NCBI RefSeq assembly: GCF_037975245.1
Contig: NC_092572.1
Span: forward strand, 13,180,769 to 13,244,768
DNA from: Apostichopus japonicus
Taxonomy: Eukaryota > Echinodermata > Holothuroidea > Aspidochirotida > Stichopodidae
DNA: 64,000 nt
Direction: 5' to 3'
Part shown: positions 26,101-36,676 of the stretch, in pieces
Numbering within the stretch: the first letter of the stretch is position 1
Layout: every line of letters begins with the position of its first letter
Program-made: the position numbers and the translations under genes
The notes under the pieces: model-generated
Databases searched by the model: none
Told to the model about the DNA's origin: nothing
Seen by the model: the letters and a program-made list of their open reading frames with translations, nothing else

Positions 26101-26893
26101 TCCTTCGTTCCATTCCAACATGTGTATTCTGTACATTTCACATTGATTGGAATATTAGGAAACCCGAGTGAGAAATTGACAGGACTACAGTTATTTAGTT
26201 CAGTCTTAACATCTACCCCAGATGTCTTCGCTTCACCTCGGTATATATAGTTTTCCCTTTTCAGTCCACAACTCCAGGTCAAGTTAGGTTTGTTCTTTGC
26301 AATTGGGCAAATCAGGCACACGTCTTGTTTTGGCTCTGTCAGTTTTATGATTGCTTCTCCAACAGTTTTGCAGACTCCATTGCAAGTTATAATTCCTAGA
26401 ACTAACAACGCTGCATTTGGAGCAGAAAACAAAACAAACAACAGTATTAGTATTAGGTAGGACACTGATGGTAAGATTGACTAAATAAGTTTAACGACGA
26501 AACTACTTTGAAATGGCATAGCCTTTTTACTAACAGAACAAAAACATAGCATAACATCACGATGATTGCTTCCAGTCGAACTTGTTAACGCAACTCTTTG
26601 TTCTTAACATCACGTAACATACTACAAACTGAGGAATATCACAAAAACGATGAACTATTAAATTTTTTATTTTGTTACCGTAGCTCATTTCTGTTCATAA
26701 GCGGCCATCTATAGCATGATGCAGCAAAGCATTTACTTGAAAAATTTACGTATTGTTTGTTCGTAGCCAATGGAAATTAAAATAAAGGTTTAATACTATA
26801 TTTAAGTTAATTACCATCTTCAAATTAATCAGAGTTAAAGATAAGTAGTTAATAAAGTTCATCAACGATCTTACCTTGTAATACGATAGCCAT
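14278..26893 (-). CDS. Two-Ig transmembrane receptor with tyrosine pseudokinase domain (copy A)
   Basis: Minus-strand exons: 26875-26893, 26072-26410, 25417-25719, 23778-23885, 21713-21823, 20383-20511, 19819-19929, 19012-19211, 18078-18197, 17396-17507, 16887-16974, then 15163-15265 plus 14278-14364 (609 residues) or 15154-15265 read to its own stop (583). All junctions are GT/AG and all phases agree. Order: signal peptide made by joining MAIVLQ to [10 protein letters not shown]; Ig-like domain 1 (to residue 119) and 2 (to 220), with Cys/Trp/Cys cores and many N-glycosylation sites; membrane segment about 230-251; juxtamembrane exon with VYDDI and SSYLTE tyrosines; kinase-like domain. Kept: CFAK lysine (333), [22 protein letters not shown] (491), SDIWG (503), SCW and SQRPTF. 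Lost: glycine loop (one Gly remains), alpha-C Glu (Leu350), HRD becomes HPL (443-445), the loop Asn becomes Lys, DFG becomes DIC (463-465). It is therefore a receptor pseudokinase by sequence. Ligand unknown. It is the only intact copy of three. Confidence 0.82.
14805..15160. repeat. Tandem duplication beside last kinase exon
   Basis: Two diverged copies of a roughly 176-base unit, starting GAAATCATACTTTCG at 14805 and GAAACCATACTTTCG at 14981, run up to the stop of exon 12. The first copy ends in a decayed trace of the sequence at the end of exon 12 (TTTTTGCAGCACAC). Confidence 0.7.
15425..15624. repeat. Dispersed repeat, copy 1
   Basis: About 200 bases starting TTTAGCTGGACCTGAGATG and ending GCACACCCTTTAA-like sequence match 60152-60384 closely. 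The second copy holds about 40 extra bases near its end. No coding frame or terminal repeats are visible; it is an unclassified interspersed repeat inside the last intron of copy A. Confidence 0.8.
17630..17735 (+). repeat. Degenerate tRNA-derived SINE relic in intron 9
   Basis: A-box-like GAGTGGATAAAAGCGGTGGC is followed 60-70 bases later by B-box-like GGTTTGTTCGAATCA, the spacing of a polymerase III tRNA promoter. The same relic sits at the same place in copies B (about 28055-28150) and C (about 37430-37525), so it inserted before the duplications. The tRNA identity is uncertain. Confidence 0.4.
18078..18197 (-). CDS. Exon 9 of copy A: catalytic-loop exon with inactivating changes
   Basis: This 40-codon phase-0 exon replaces the usual IHRDLAARNVLL with [13 protein letters not shown] and the usual KICDFGLA with KLYDICPTE. 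The preceding exon ends GMEYISSQK, so register with active tyrosine kinases is fixed on both sides. Catalytic Asp, catalytic-loop Asn and the DFG Phe and Gly are all absent, while the DFG Asp remains. Copy C has the same motifs at 37826-37945. Confidence 0.85.
18297..18386 (-). pseudogene. Decayed duplicate of the catalytic-loop exon
   Basis: On the minus strand, sequence after GACTTCAG resembles exon 9 along most of its length (for example TCTTCTTAGCATAATGA against TCTTCTTACAAGAATGA, and AAAGTTTATGACAACCCC against CAAGCTTTATGACATCTG). An extra base and several in-frame stops make it non-coding. Copy C keeps the same relic at 38046-38135, so the exon duplication predates the gene duplication. 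Confidence 0.7.
19255..19440. repeat. Purine-rich GAGAGTGA low-complexity tract
   Basis: Imprecise GAGAGTG, GGAGTTA and GGGAGC repeats lie in intron 7 of copy A. Copies B (28925-29270) and C (39005-39345) carry longer versions with GGGTGATTGTGA blocks. The Ser/Arg/Glu-rich frames across it are repeat artefacts. Confidence 0.8.
20008..20186. repeat. (TA)n / ATATATAAATA microsatellite
   Basis: Long imperfect then perfect TA repeat in intron 6 of copy A. The Tyr-Ile frame across it is not a gene. Confidence 0.9.
21438..21700. repeat. (GGAT)n tetranucleotide array
   Basis: About 260 bases of ATGGATGG and variants end roughly a dozen bases from the splice donor of the juxtamembrane exon (21712). 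On the gene strand the repeat stays open in frame with that exon, so intron retention would add a Ser-Ile-His-Pro tract. Copies B and C lack this whole region. Confidence 0.85.
24459..24768. repeat. Conserved GC-rich block with hairpins in intron 3
   Basis: A block unlike its AT-rich surroundings occurs at the same place in all three receptor copies (also about 30980-31300 and 42056-42350). It holds perfect hairpins: CCCGCTG-AA-CAGCGGG, then ATAGTAGTAG-TTG-CTACTACTAT at 24595-24617, plus a weaker GTCGC/GCGAC pair. In copy C one stem base changes C to T, keeping a G-T pair. No stable protein frame is shared. It could be an old SINE or a structured RNA; I do not recognise the family. Confidence 0.6.
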
Positions 26894-27910
26894 TTTAATG
26901 ACACAACAAATAATACAACTTTATAGAGTACTTAATCCACTCACAGATTAACACGTTCTGATGAATGCTTCAAATTCGGACACGCAAAGTGAAACCATTT
27001 GTTCTGAACTACTTGTGGGTACTGGTGAGCAGTGATGTGTGGATGTATCTCACTAACACATCCCTGCTAAAACAAAACTATGTAAGGGCGGACCGAGGAG
27101 TTAAAACATCGTAAACTGGGAGAAGGCTACGACTCTGGTGATGAGGCGGGGGGGGGGGGGTGAGAACTGGGGGGGGGGGCTAGTATAGGCCTCCAGGTGG
27201 CTAGAAGGGTTGTGAGTGAAACTCCGATAGTAAAGTTCAGTCCACAAGGGAAGCTTTTTTCTTATCTTTTTATCTCTCGTGGTTAGTAACTACAGGAAGA
27301 GTTTTTTTTTTTTTTTTTACCAGTGCCCAGTTAAGTCAGCTTCCGTTTCCTCTGACTAGTTTTTGTTTAGTTTTCTTTACTTTCATTATAATTAATTTTC
27401 TTGTCAACTTTGCAACATTTTCTAGTCTCCCCCCTGTCGTTCTACTTTTAAATCCGTCATCTCGATCAGGCACTACTTCTATAACGAGATGGCGTGACGG
27501 GCCTCTCACCAACAGAATATATATTTAGGGATCAGATGATTATACGATAATATGTGTGTTAGAAGTGGCTGTATGCAAGATTAGCACATAAAGAATGTGA
27601 ATACTTAAGACTTCCACTACACTTCCAACCCTGCCACACCTGATATTGGAAGGCTTTTTTGAATTGTGTGTGGCTCAAAAGTATTAAAGGGTGGTTTAGT
27701 GGTTGTTCGAGTGGTTTTTTGGTTTCTTAGGGAGTTCCTAGTGCCGTTTTGCTCGTCGCGATCCAGCTCCTCCTAACGGGTAACATAAAAAACGTAAAAA
27801 AGTAATACAATTTATGAAGTGAAAGGGCCAGACGTTTCAATCTTTGAATGACCTTCAGAGGCTGAGACGAGCACATAGAAAGATATGCAGGTTAGACAGA
27901 CAAAAACTGT
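26894..27910. other. 5' flank of receptor copy A
   Basis: This is homologous to the flanks of copies B (33438-34440) and C (44485-45420), so it is probably the shared promoter region, followed by G runs (about 27149-27178). I see no TATA box near the start codon. The homology stops abruptly at 27905-27910, where the sequence joins the broken end of copy B inside its exon 10. Confidence 0.6.
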
Positions 27911-30440
27911 CTGACTGACGTTCCTGGAACGGAGGCATAAATACGGTTTAATCTAAGACTTCTGCAACTTATGTAATTTAGATATAGTTTTCTTCAGAAA
28001 TGATGTGTCTTGTCTGTTGTCATTCACTTTTCAATCTATGGTTATTTGACTAGTGATATGATCGAGTGGATAAAAGCGGTGGCATTAGAAGGAATGCAAA
28101 TTAGCATACTGGAGGTGGTTTGTTAGAATCATGGCCGGCCAAAGTTTCTCGTCCAGAACAAAGACACTCATTTCTTATTTAAAGTGCTTAATTAGAATAA
28201 GTTAAGTTGGTTTTGCCAACTAGGCCAGTAGTCAGATTGCTGAGCAATACTTTTAGGAGCATAATTGTTGTGTCCTGGCACTAGTGGTTTGTTTTATGAA
28301 AATGGTGGGTCTTCCAGGGGAGTGGGAAAGGCAAAACTAAATTACTCAATTGTGTTCATGTGAAATAATGTCACTTATTAAATACCATTCATATGCCATC
28401 AGGTTTGCTTTAAGCATAATATTTGCAGCATGTAAAACGTATATCTGGTAGTTTCCGCATGTATGATTATATATTGTATACTGTTAACAAATGAATGAAA
28501 GACACAAGAAAAACAAATGGCATTCTTGTCAAAGTTACATCAGTATCTACAGTTTCAAAGTATTTGTTACACGTTGTAAGCTACGCAGATGCTATAATAG
28601 GTAAAATGAAAGAAAACAAACAGAAAAGGGGAATAAAGAATGATGATAATATTTCAAGCAATAGTCAGCAAAAATGAATACCTTTTGACTTGACATGTAC
28701 TCCATGCCTTTGGTAATACTTGATGCAAAATATAATATGTTCCTCATCTGAAGTTTGATATTTTCTTGGAGTCCATCGCCCCTGACATAACACGTGACTC
28801 TCTGGCTTCCTCACACTGTGACATCATAAAATCTCTCAAAGATCCGTGCTCCATGTAAATGAGTAAAATATGGAGTAAGGTACTACCGATAATTGACAAA
28901 TCAGAAAAAAAGATTTTTACAATGACAGAGAGAGTGCGAGGTGGAGTGAAAGAGACAGTGTCAGTGAGAGTGAAAGTGATAGTGTGAGTGGGGTGAGGGT
29001 GGGGGTGGGGGTGATTGTGAGGGTGATTGTGATTGTGAGGATGAGGGTGATTGGGAGGGTGATTGGGAGGGTAAGGGTGAATGAGAGTGTGAGTGGGAGT
29101 GAGTGTGCGAGAGAGAGAGAGCGAGAGTGGACAGCGTCAGTGAGAGGGACAATGAAAGTGGGAGTGGTTGTGGAAGTGGGAATGAGTTAAAGTTAGAGTC
29201 AGAGTTACAGTTGGAGTTGGAGTTACAGTTGGAGTTGGAGCGGGAGCGGGAGCTAGAGCGAGAGAGAAGGTCCAAAACCCCAGCAAACCTGAAGAATAAA
29301 ATCCGGCCAAAATTAGATAGGACGCATAGGATTAACTTCCCTCCGATCAAACTCATCCCTTACCTTAAATATATTTTCTGATGACAAAAATGTAAAAGTC
29401 ATATTACGGAAAAGAAAAATTCACACAGGTAGTTGATAACCCAATCTCGATATCTCGCCAATAACTTCAGATATGGTTGATAAAAACAAATATCGTTAAT
29501 TCGCTACTAATGTTTAAATTTTGAAGTGAGCTAATGGTCTCTGTTATTATTGTGAATAACCAAGTCATTATAAATAGCCATGTCATACTAAATTCGCCAA
29601 GTCGAACAACCTCAGATGTCTGAAGGGTAATTCCTTTAAAATGAAAAGAAGCATAAGATAAAACAGGCTGGACTAAAATTCTTTAACTCGTGTTTTCATC
29701 GTCTTCAAACATGTCAAAATTAATATTGTGTTACGTTATTCATTGATAAACCTTGACTAATAACGCTTGAAAAGAGAGCCTTGTTGACTAAGCTGTCAGG
29801 CAGACAGCATGGAACATGCAAAATTCGTCTGACAGCCTTCCTGTTTTAAGGGACATATCAGTACTGATTTGTACTGTATGGCCTTTGGGCAATTGCACGA
29901 TTTGGCACTTTCATAAAGGTTACTGAGTGGTTTCAGTTTCGAAACAAAACTCCGTAATCGACCTTTTAAAGTATTCTGGGACAGGGAAACTGAAACTAGT
30001 TGCACTGTATATCACAAAACGAAAATGGTCAAAAAAGGAGAGGAAAATATATGAAAAAAATAAACGAAAAAAAAGGAAGAAAGGCATATTTCTATCTATC
30101 AAGTTATTCAAATGATTTTAGAATATCGTGTATGCGTTTTGTTCAATGAATATGGGAAAAAACTTCAGGGGAACGTCTAAATAAAAAAACAACAAAAAGA
30201 AACACCTACCATACATGAAGCCGTTTCATTCGTTGTCCTGCCTGATTTAAAGGGTCTACAGCACATCAAAATTACTTTTATGCTCAACCTCATCCTTTAT
30301 AACACCTGTTCTGTAAAAATCGTATATTTTCTACATCTAAATAATACATTTCCTTCATGCTTAGATGAATGACACTGCAACAGTTTGCTACAGAACAAAG
30401 TACACCAGTAGCGTATTACCTACAAATATAAAAGTGTAAA

Positions 30441-30586
<146 letters not shown>

Positions 30587-33042
30587 GATTCCTTCCTTAA
30601 ACGTGTAATTTTTCAAAAGCATTCATACTATAGTATTATGAATTATGACATATGTAGTTTACTTGAATGTATTACTTTAGTTTGCCATTAAGACAAATAC
30701 ATTTTTGTGATGATGCTTTTTACCCTTCTGAGCAATAATCATAATGTGTATTCAATATTGTTATGATGGCAGAGGCAACCCACGCACCTACGCATTCTAA
30801 ATATGGTTTTCTGAATGAATAGGGGCCTACTTGATATTGCTCATCAACAAAACTCACACAAATGACATCCACCTCGAAGAGATGCATAGCATGTAAGTGC
30901 ACTTATAGTCTATAGTGTAACAAGCTTTAATATGCTCTTGTGTTATAACACAATCCACATTGTTAATATGAGAGTGCTCAATCACACTTTGTGTTAAAAC
31001 ATGGAGCGTTACATAGAGCGGCTGGTCCCGTAAGCCTCTACCTAGACCGCGGAAGACAAAAAATAAAGCACCCCCCTCCCCCGCTGAACAGCGGGAGCAC
31101 AGCCGCAGGCCTAATAGTAGTAGTTGCTACTACTATGCTACGCCTAGCTAGTCGCGCTTTCATGTGCGACTGTGGCATGAGTAAAATGATTGGTAGTGGA
31201 TTAAAATGATTGGTAGTGCACCTATTTAGCTTTACTTTATGGGCTCTCTCCTCCAATAAAAACCATCACGCACTTTCACCTAGCCAGAAAAAAAGACAGT
31301 TGTTGAGACGTACGTCATTGATGGGTCAACCAACTTGATGATTGAACACAGTGAACGGTTACTGTTATATCAAATTAAATCAAAGCGCATATACACGCAT
31401 ACAATAATGCATATATAAACCGTAAATGTTTTTGCCTTGGGTGTTAATGTATGTATGTATTTCAGATCCTCTTGCAAGCATCAACTCGCGAAGAAGACTT
31501 AATGGAGTGATAGTATGACATTTCAGAGGCAGACTTATAAGAATCAATCCGGAAGTGTTAAAAAACCAAAGTAACATTGATTTCAACCCGAAAATTCCTC
31601 ATCTGTGATTCTGTATCAGAAATTGCATTAATTTACTACACTTCAGTCAACCAAAGAACAATATTTAATTACTATTGTTTTTTAATTTTTCAACAAAAGG
31701 GGCATTCCACGGTTTAAATGTGAAAATGGTGCTTTTTATTGGAAATTTGTTAAAACAATATATATGAAAAGGAGCATTTGTACTTTTTCATAAACCTGTT
31801 GGAGTGTCATTTCCCATGTTTTCCTGGCTCTTACGATCCCTGTGGTATGTAGTAATGTAAGAATTCTCGAGACGATATAGTACTGTAACATATTCTTACT
31901 TTAAAGTACTCAATTTCATGTAACAGACTTTATGTGAGAAAGATAACTTACTTTGCTCTTTAGAATACGACGGCGAAATTGAAATATTTGCAACTCCATA
32001 CGTATAAGGACCGTCAACAAGACACGAAATATTCACATTTTCTTCATTGACAGTAAAAGCTTCATTGGAAGTGACATTTGCTTCGCTTTTCTCGCTATTT
32101 TGAAACAAATGTACGTCTTGTACATTTCCATTCATTAGCCAAGTGACATTGAACGGTTGGATAGCTCCGAGAATCACGCAAGTTAGGTTCACCGTTGATT
32201 CTTCTCTCCTATCATATTGATCCTCATCGCGTTTAGTTGTTATTGTCAGTATACCTATTAAGATATCCATGAAGAAAAATATTTAGTCCTTACCTATAAG
32301 TTATCAACCGTTTAGGATATTTAAAACAAATTCAACTATTTTTATTGAAGTTAAAATAATAACGGTTGTCCTTAAACAGTGGACTGAGCTGATTACCCAC
32401 GGAGGAGAACATGGGGATAAGTGAGTGTTCATGAACGATGAATGGCTATTTTAAGCGACCGTTTGTAGTTTCAGAGAGAGGTCGGGGTATACAGAACTAA
32501 GTTCCTTAGACGTAACCATAGGAAATAATGATATTACTATAGCAATGATGATCCAATTAAATGAAACACATTTTAATGAATAATAACACTATATACAACA
32601 AACTTACTCTGTATCTTGATTTTAAACCTTGCTACCTCCTTCGTTCCATTCCAACATGTGTATTCTGTACATTTCACATTGATTGGAATATTAGGAAACC
32701 CGAGTGAGAAATTGACAGGACTACAGTTATTTAGTTTAGTCTTAACATCTACCCCAGATGTCTTCTCTTCACCTCGGTATATATAGTTTTCCCTTTTCAG
32801 TCCACAACTCCAGGTTAAGTTAGGTTTGTTCTTTGCAATTGGGCAAATCAGGCACACGTCTTGTTTTGGCGCCGTCAGTTTTATAAAAGCTTCTCCAACA
32901 TTTTTGCAGACTCCATTGCAAATTATAATTCCTAGAACTAACAACGCTGCATTTGGAGCAGAAAACAAAACAAACAACAGTATTAGTATTAGGTAGGACA
33001 CTGATGGTAAGATTGACTAAATAAGTTTAACGACGAACCTAC

Positions 33043-33061
33043 CTTGTAATGGCATAGTCAT
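33043..33061 (-). other. Duplicate 19-base first exon (MTMPLQ) in copy B
   Basis: On the minus strand ATGACTATGCCATTACAAG precedes a GTAGGT donor in phase 1, just like the true first exon ATGGCTATCGTATTACAAG|GTAA at 33419-33437. Flanking bases are similar too, so it looks like a tandem copy of exon 1 that could supply an alternative signal-peptide start. In copy A the ATG has decayed (near 26519); in copy C (near 44091-44109) it remains with a weaker donor. Confidence 0.4.
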
Positions 33062-33437
33062 TTTACTTACAGAACAAAGACATAGCATAACATAATGATG
33101 ATTGTTTCCAGTCGAACTTGTTATTGCAACTCTTTGTTCTTAACATCACGTAACATACTACAAACTGAGGAATAACAACAAATGGATGAACGTAATACTA
33201 TCTAGAATTTTATTTTGTTACCGTAGCTCATTTTCTGTTTATAAGCTGCCGTCTATAGCATTATGCAGCAAAGCGTTTACTTGAAATATTTACGTATTGT
33301 TTGTTCGTAGCCGATGAAAATGAAAATAAAGGTTTAATACTATATTTAAGTTAAATACCATATTCAAATTAATCAGAGTAAATGATTAGTAGTTAATAAA
33401 GGTTATCAATGAATTTACCTTGTAATACGATAGCCAT

Positions 33438-34640
33438 TTTAATGACACAGCAATTAATACAGCTTCGTACAGTATTAAATCCACTAACAGATTAACACAT
33501 TCTGAAGAATGCTTCAAATTCGGATATGAAAAGTGAAACCATTTGTTGTGAACATCTATTAACATATTTACAACAACAGTCACTTTCATCGAAATTTCTA
33601 GACGGGTACATGTGCGCAGTGATGTGTGGATGTATCTCACTAACACATCCCTGCTAAAACGAAACTATGTAAGGGCGGACCCATGAGTTAAAACATCGTA
33701 AACTGGGAGGCTAGAGGGATTGTGAGTGAAACTCCGGTAGTAAAGTTCAGTCCACAGGGGAGGCTTTCCTCTTCTCTTTTTATCTTTCGTGGTTAGTTAC
33801 TACAGGGAGAGTTTTTTTTTTACCAGGGCCCAGTTAAGTCAGCTTCCCTTTCCTCTGACTGATTCTTGTTTAGTTTTCTTTGCTTTCATTATAATTAATT
33901 TTCTTGTCAACTTTGCAACATTTTCTAGTCTTCCTCCTGTCGTTCTCCTTTTATATCCGTCACACTACAGGGGCTTTGCTCGGTCCACACTCTCGATCGG
34001 GCACTACTTCTATAACGAGATGGCGTGACGGGCCTCTCACCAACAAAATATATATTTAGGGATCAGATGATTATACGATAATATGTGTGTTAGAAGTGGC
34101 TGTATGCAAGATTAGCACATAAAGAATGTGAATACTTTAGACTTCCACTACACTTCCAACCCTGCCACACCTGATATTGGAAAGCTTGTTTGAATTGTGT
34201 GTGGCTCAAAAGCTTTAAAAAGTGGTTTAGTGGTTGTTCGAGTGGTTTTTTGCTTTCTTAAGGGAGTTCCTAGTGCCGTTTTGCTCGTCGCGTTTCAGTT
34301 CCTTCTAAAGGGGAACATAAAAAACGTAAAAAAGTAATACAATTTATGAAGTGAAAGGGCCAGACGTTTCAATCTTTGAATGACCTTCAGAGGCTTAGAC
34401 GAGCACATAGAAAGATATGTAGGTTAGACAGACGAAAAGGACAGGCACGGTAATCTGTACTATGGACAACAACAAAAGTTATAGAACAATGTGAAATGAG
34501 ATGAAATGAAACAATAGATAAATAAGATACCGGGTACGAATGATTACAGATTATGAACTGTCCATAGGTGGATAACAAAGAAATTTGACAATGGAAATGC
34601 GGCAATGAAGGGACAGAAGTATTAAACTGGTCGTTCCTAT
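33438..34640. other. 5' flank of receptor copy B
   Basis: Homologous to the flanks of copies A and C, with the same order of short blocks, including GGGCCTCTCACCAACA and a stretch ending near 34600. No gene is seen. It is the probable promoter region of copy B. Confidence 0.55.
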
Positions 34641-35406
34641 TGGGCCGATTGTTTCATATGTGGACACTTGTTTTTAGAAAATCATTACTCGAGATAGGAA
34701 TTCACTAGAGAGCTACCTATTGCTTTATTTTGCACATAAGACATCCTGCACCAATAAACAACCTTTTTCCGAGGGGGTCACATGGCCTTTTTTTTGTCTT
34801 CAAAGATTTGTTTACATTCCAAAACCGGTCGTTTTTTCCTTTTTTTCCTCACAGGCATATGTAGAGAGATGGCTCTGTATTTGGAGGAAAATATGTCAAA
34901 AATAACGTTTTTCGGTCTATGTTAGGGCCAAAACACGGTCAGATTTCCGAAAATATTTCTCCCGAATTTTTAGCTCTCCAGAAGCGCCACACTGAAACGC
35001 TAGGCTAAATAGAAACACTTTGTGAGTAATCCTTAGCAATTCAACTCGAGCATTTTTATGGTATAGAATTTCGGTCAACCACAGTTGAAACGCTTCGTGT
35101 AGCGTGTGATAACGCTATCACTCACGTAATTGAAACGGTACTTAGCACATACATCAAGGCTAAATACATTATACTAAAATGCCGAAGAGGCGTTAGACCC
35201 TCTTTGTATGGGCAATTTGACCATCCAACCGTTGAAGGATGACGACATCGCTGAATCTGAAGAAGATTCTGACGATGAAATCCTGATATGGTAAGCCACA
35301 CTGTATGTATTGTGTATACATGTACTGTAGTAGTACAATAGGCCTATATGATTCATCGTTCCGCATGACCGTACCATTGTATTACATGTAGGTCAAGTAG
35401 TTTGGA
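34641..35406. other. Unique spacer replacing the end of copy C
   Basis: About 770 bases without a match elsewhere in the window, lying between the flank of copy B and the first sequence homologous to copy A (35407 matches 15951). Exon 12 of copy C should be here but is absent. No gene is recognised. Confidence 0.5.
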
Positions 35407-35478
35407 GGGAGGGGTTCTAGAAGATCCCGTAATGACTCAGGTCTAGAGAGTAATATAGTACTTCGATATGCATTCAAC

Positions 35479-35784
35479 CAGTGGCGTAGGAAGGTACTTT
35501 TGAGTGCCAGGGGGAGGGGTCTAAGGGGAGGGGGTTGCATTTCCAGGTGGCCTCAGATGCAATTTGGTGCAATATAGCACACTTCAACACCCACTCCATT
35601 TTGTAAATAATTTTGCATTTTCCCCTGGCCTTAGATGCAATTTGGTGCTCCAAATAAGATTTTTTTTGTCATTTGGAAATGAAAAAGAGGTGTTCTGACT
35701 TGCGACGCGGGGGGAGGGGGGGGACGGAATGATAATTCCGCCCACCATATTTTTCAAAGGGGCGGGGTCTGGCCTACGCCCTTG
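35479..35784. mobile_element. Non-autonomous hAT-type MITE with 8-base target duplication
   Basis: This 306-base insertion is absent at the matching place in copy A (near 16016). It starts CAGTGGCGTAGG and ends CCTACGCCCTTG, imperfect terminal inverted repeats of the CAGNGGCGTAG type common in hAT MITEs. It is flanked by CATTCAAC (35471-35478) and CATCCAAC (35785-35792); copy A has a single CATTCAAC followed by TATCAACTC. There is no transposase frame. The insertion postdates the split of copies A and C, since copy A has the empty site. Confidence 0.85.
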
Positions 35785-36676
35785 CATCCAACTATCAACT
35801 CTTACACATCTTTACATGATTGCAAGTAACCAAACCAATACACAATATTATAGTTCACTACTGTTCAATTACCAATCCGGTTGGACTTTCCAAATTTGCC
35901 AAACCGATGCTTGCGATAGAGTATTATAGCCAGGTAATCACAAATTTGAGTCTAAATGGAGACTGGCATCAAATACCATAGGGTCAAAAGAAATATTTTA
36001 AATGAGAAGTGAACAGTTGGATTCGATAGATTGCTAACATTTTAACTCACCCATTATGGAACATTACAACACATGATGGTGTTACACAATACAAACTAGC
36101 CATTTATAAGCTTATACGTTAGATTTACTATTTGTGCTATAACCTCATTTTGTAGAATGTCTACGCAATATGCACGGAGCATACCGTCTTTTAGCATACG
36201 ATGGTGCTGGTAACATGTCTACACGTTGATTACATTTACAGAGTATGACATATCGTGTAACATCAGTGTGATGTTTACTTTTACTTTTTACATTATCAAG
36301 TTCATACCAGCATATTTATACTGTCGTGTAAAGTCGGGTATGAATGGAATGCATTGTGTACAATACACTGAACGGATAGAGTTACTCTGTGGACAGTCCA
36401 TTTCCATTGTTTCAATTGTTACTTTTAAAATGCTATACAGAAAGCAATGCCAGAACTAACGCAACAATGTTATGACAATTTGTAACTCATGGGGTTCATG
36501 TGACTTGAGTACAACATAATGTAACCATAACTTGGAATATCTTTTGTCATTGATCATCAGTCATTGGATAGGTTTCAGTGACACGGGAGAAACGATTTAT
36601 ACGTTAAATTCAAAACGATAATAAGCGAGTGGTACCCATTTGTTCATACACAATGAATATGTTAATGTCATCTTAC

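Noticed and set aside
26037-26465. Signal peptide [18 protein letters not shown] as N-terminus of the receptor
   Set aside because: The frame begins with GTG, not ATG, and an in-frame stop lies just upstream. The stretch is the pyrimidine tract and acceptor (AAATGCAG) of intron 1, which happens to stay open. The true start is the 19-base exon at 26875-26893.
28961-29356. Ser/Arg/Asn-rich and Arg/Glu-rich frames in copies B and C
   Set aside because: They are translations of the purine-rich low-complexity tract in intron 7, differ between copies, and lack splice or start support.
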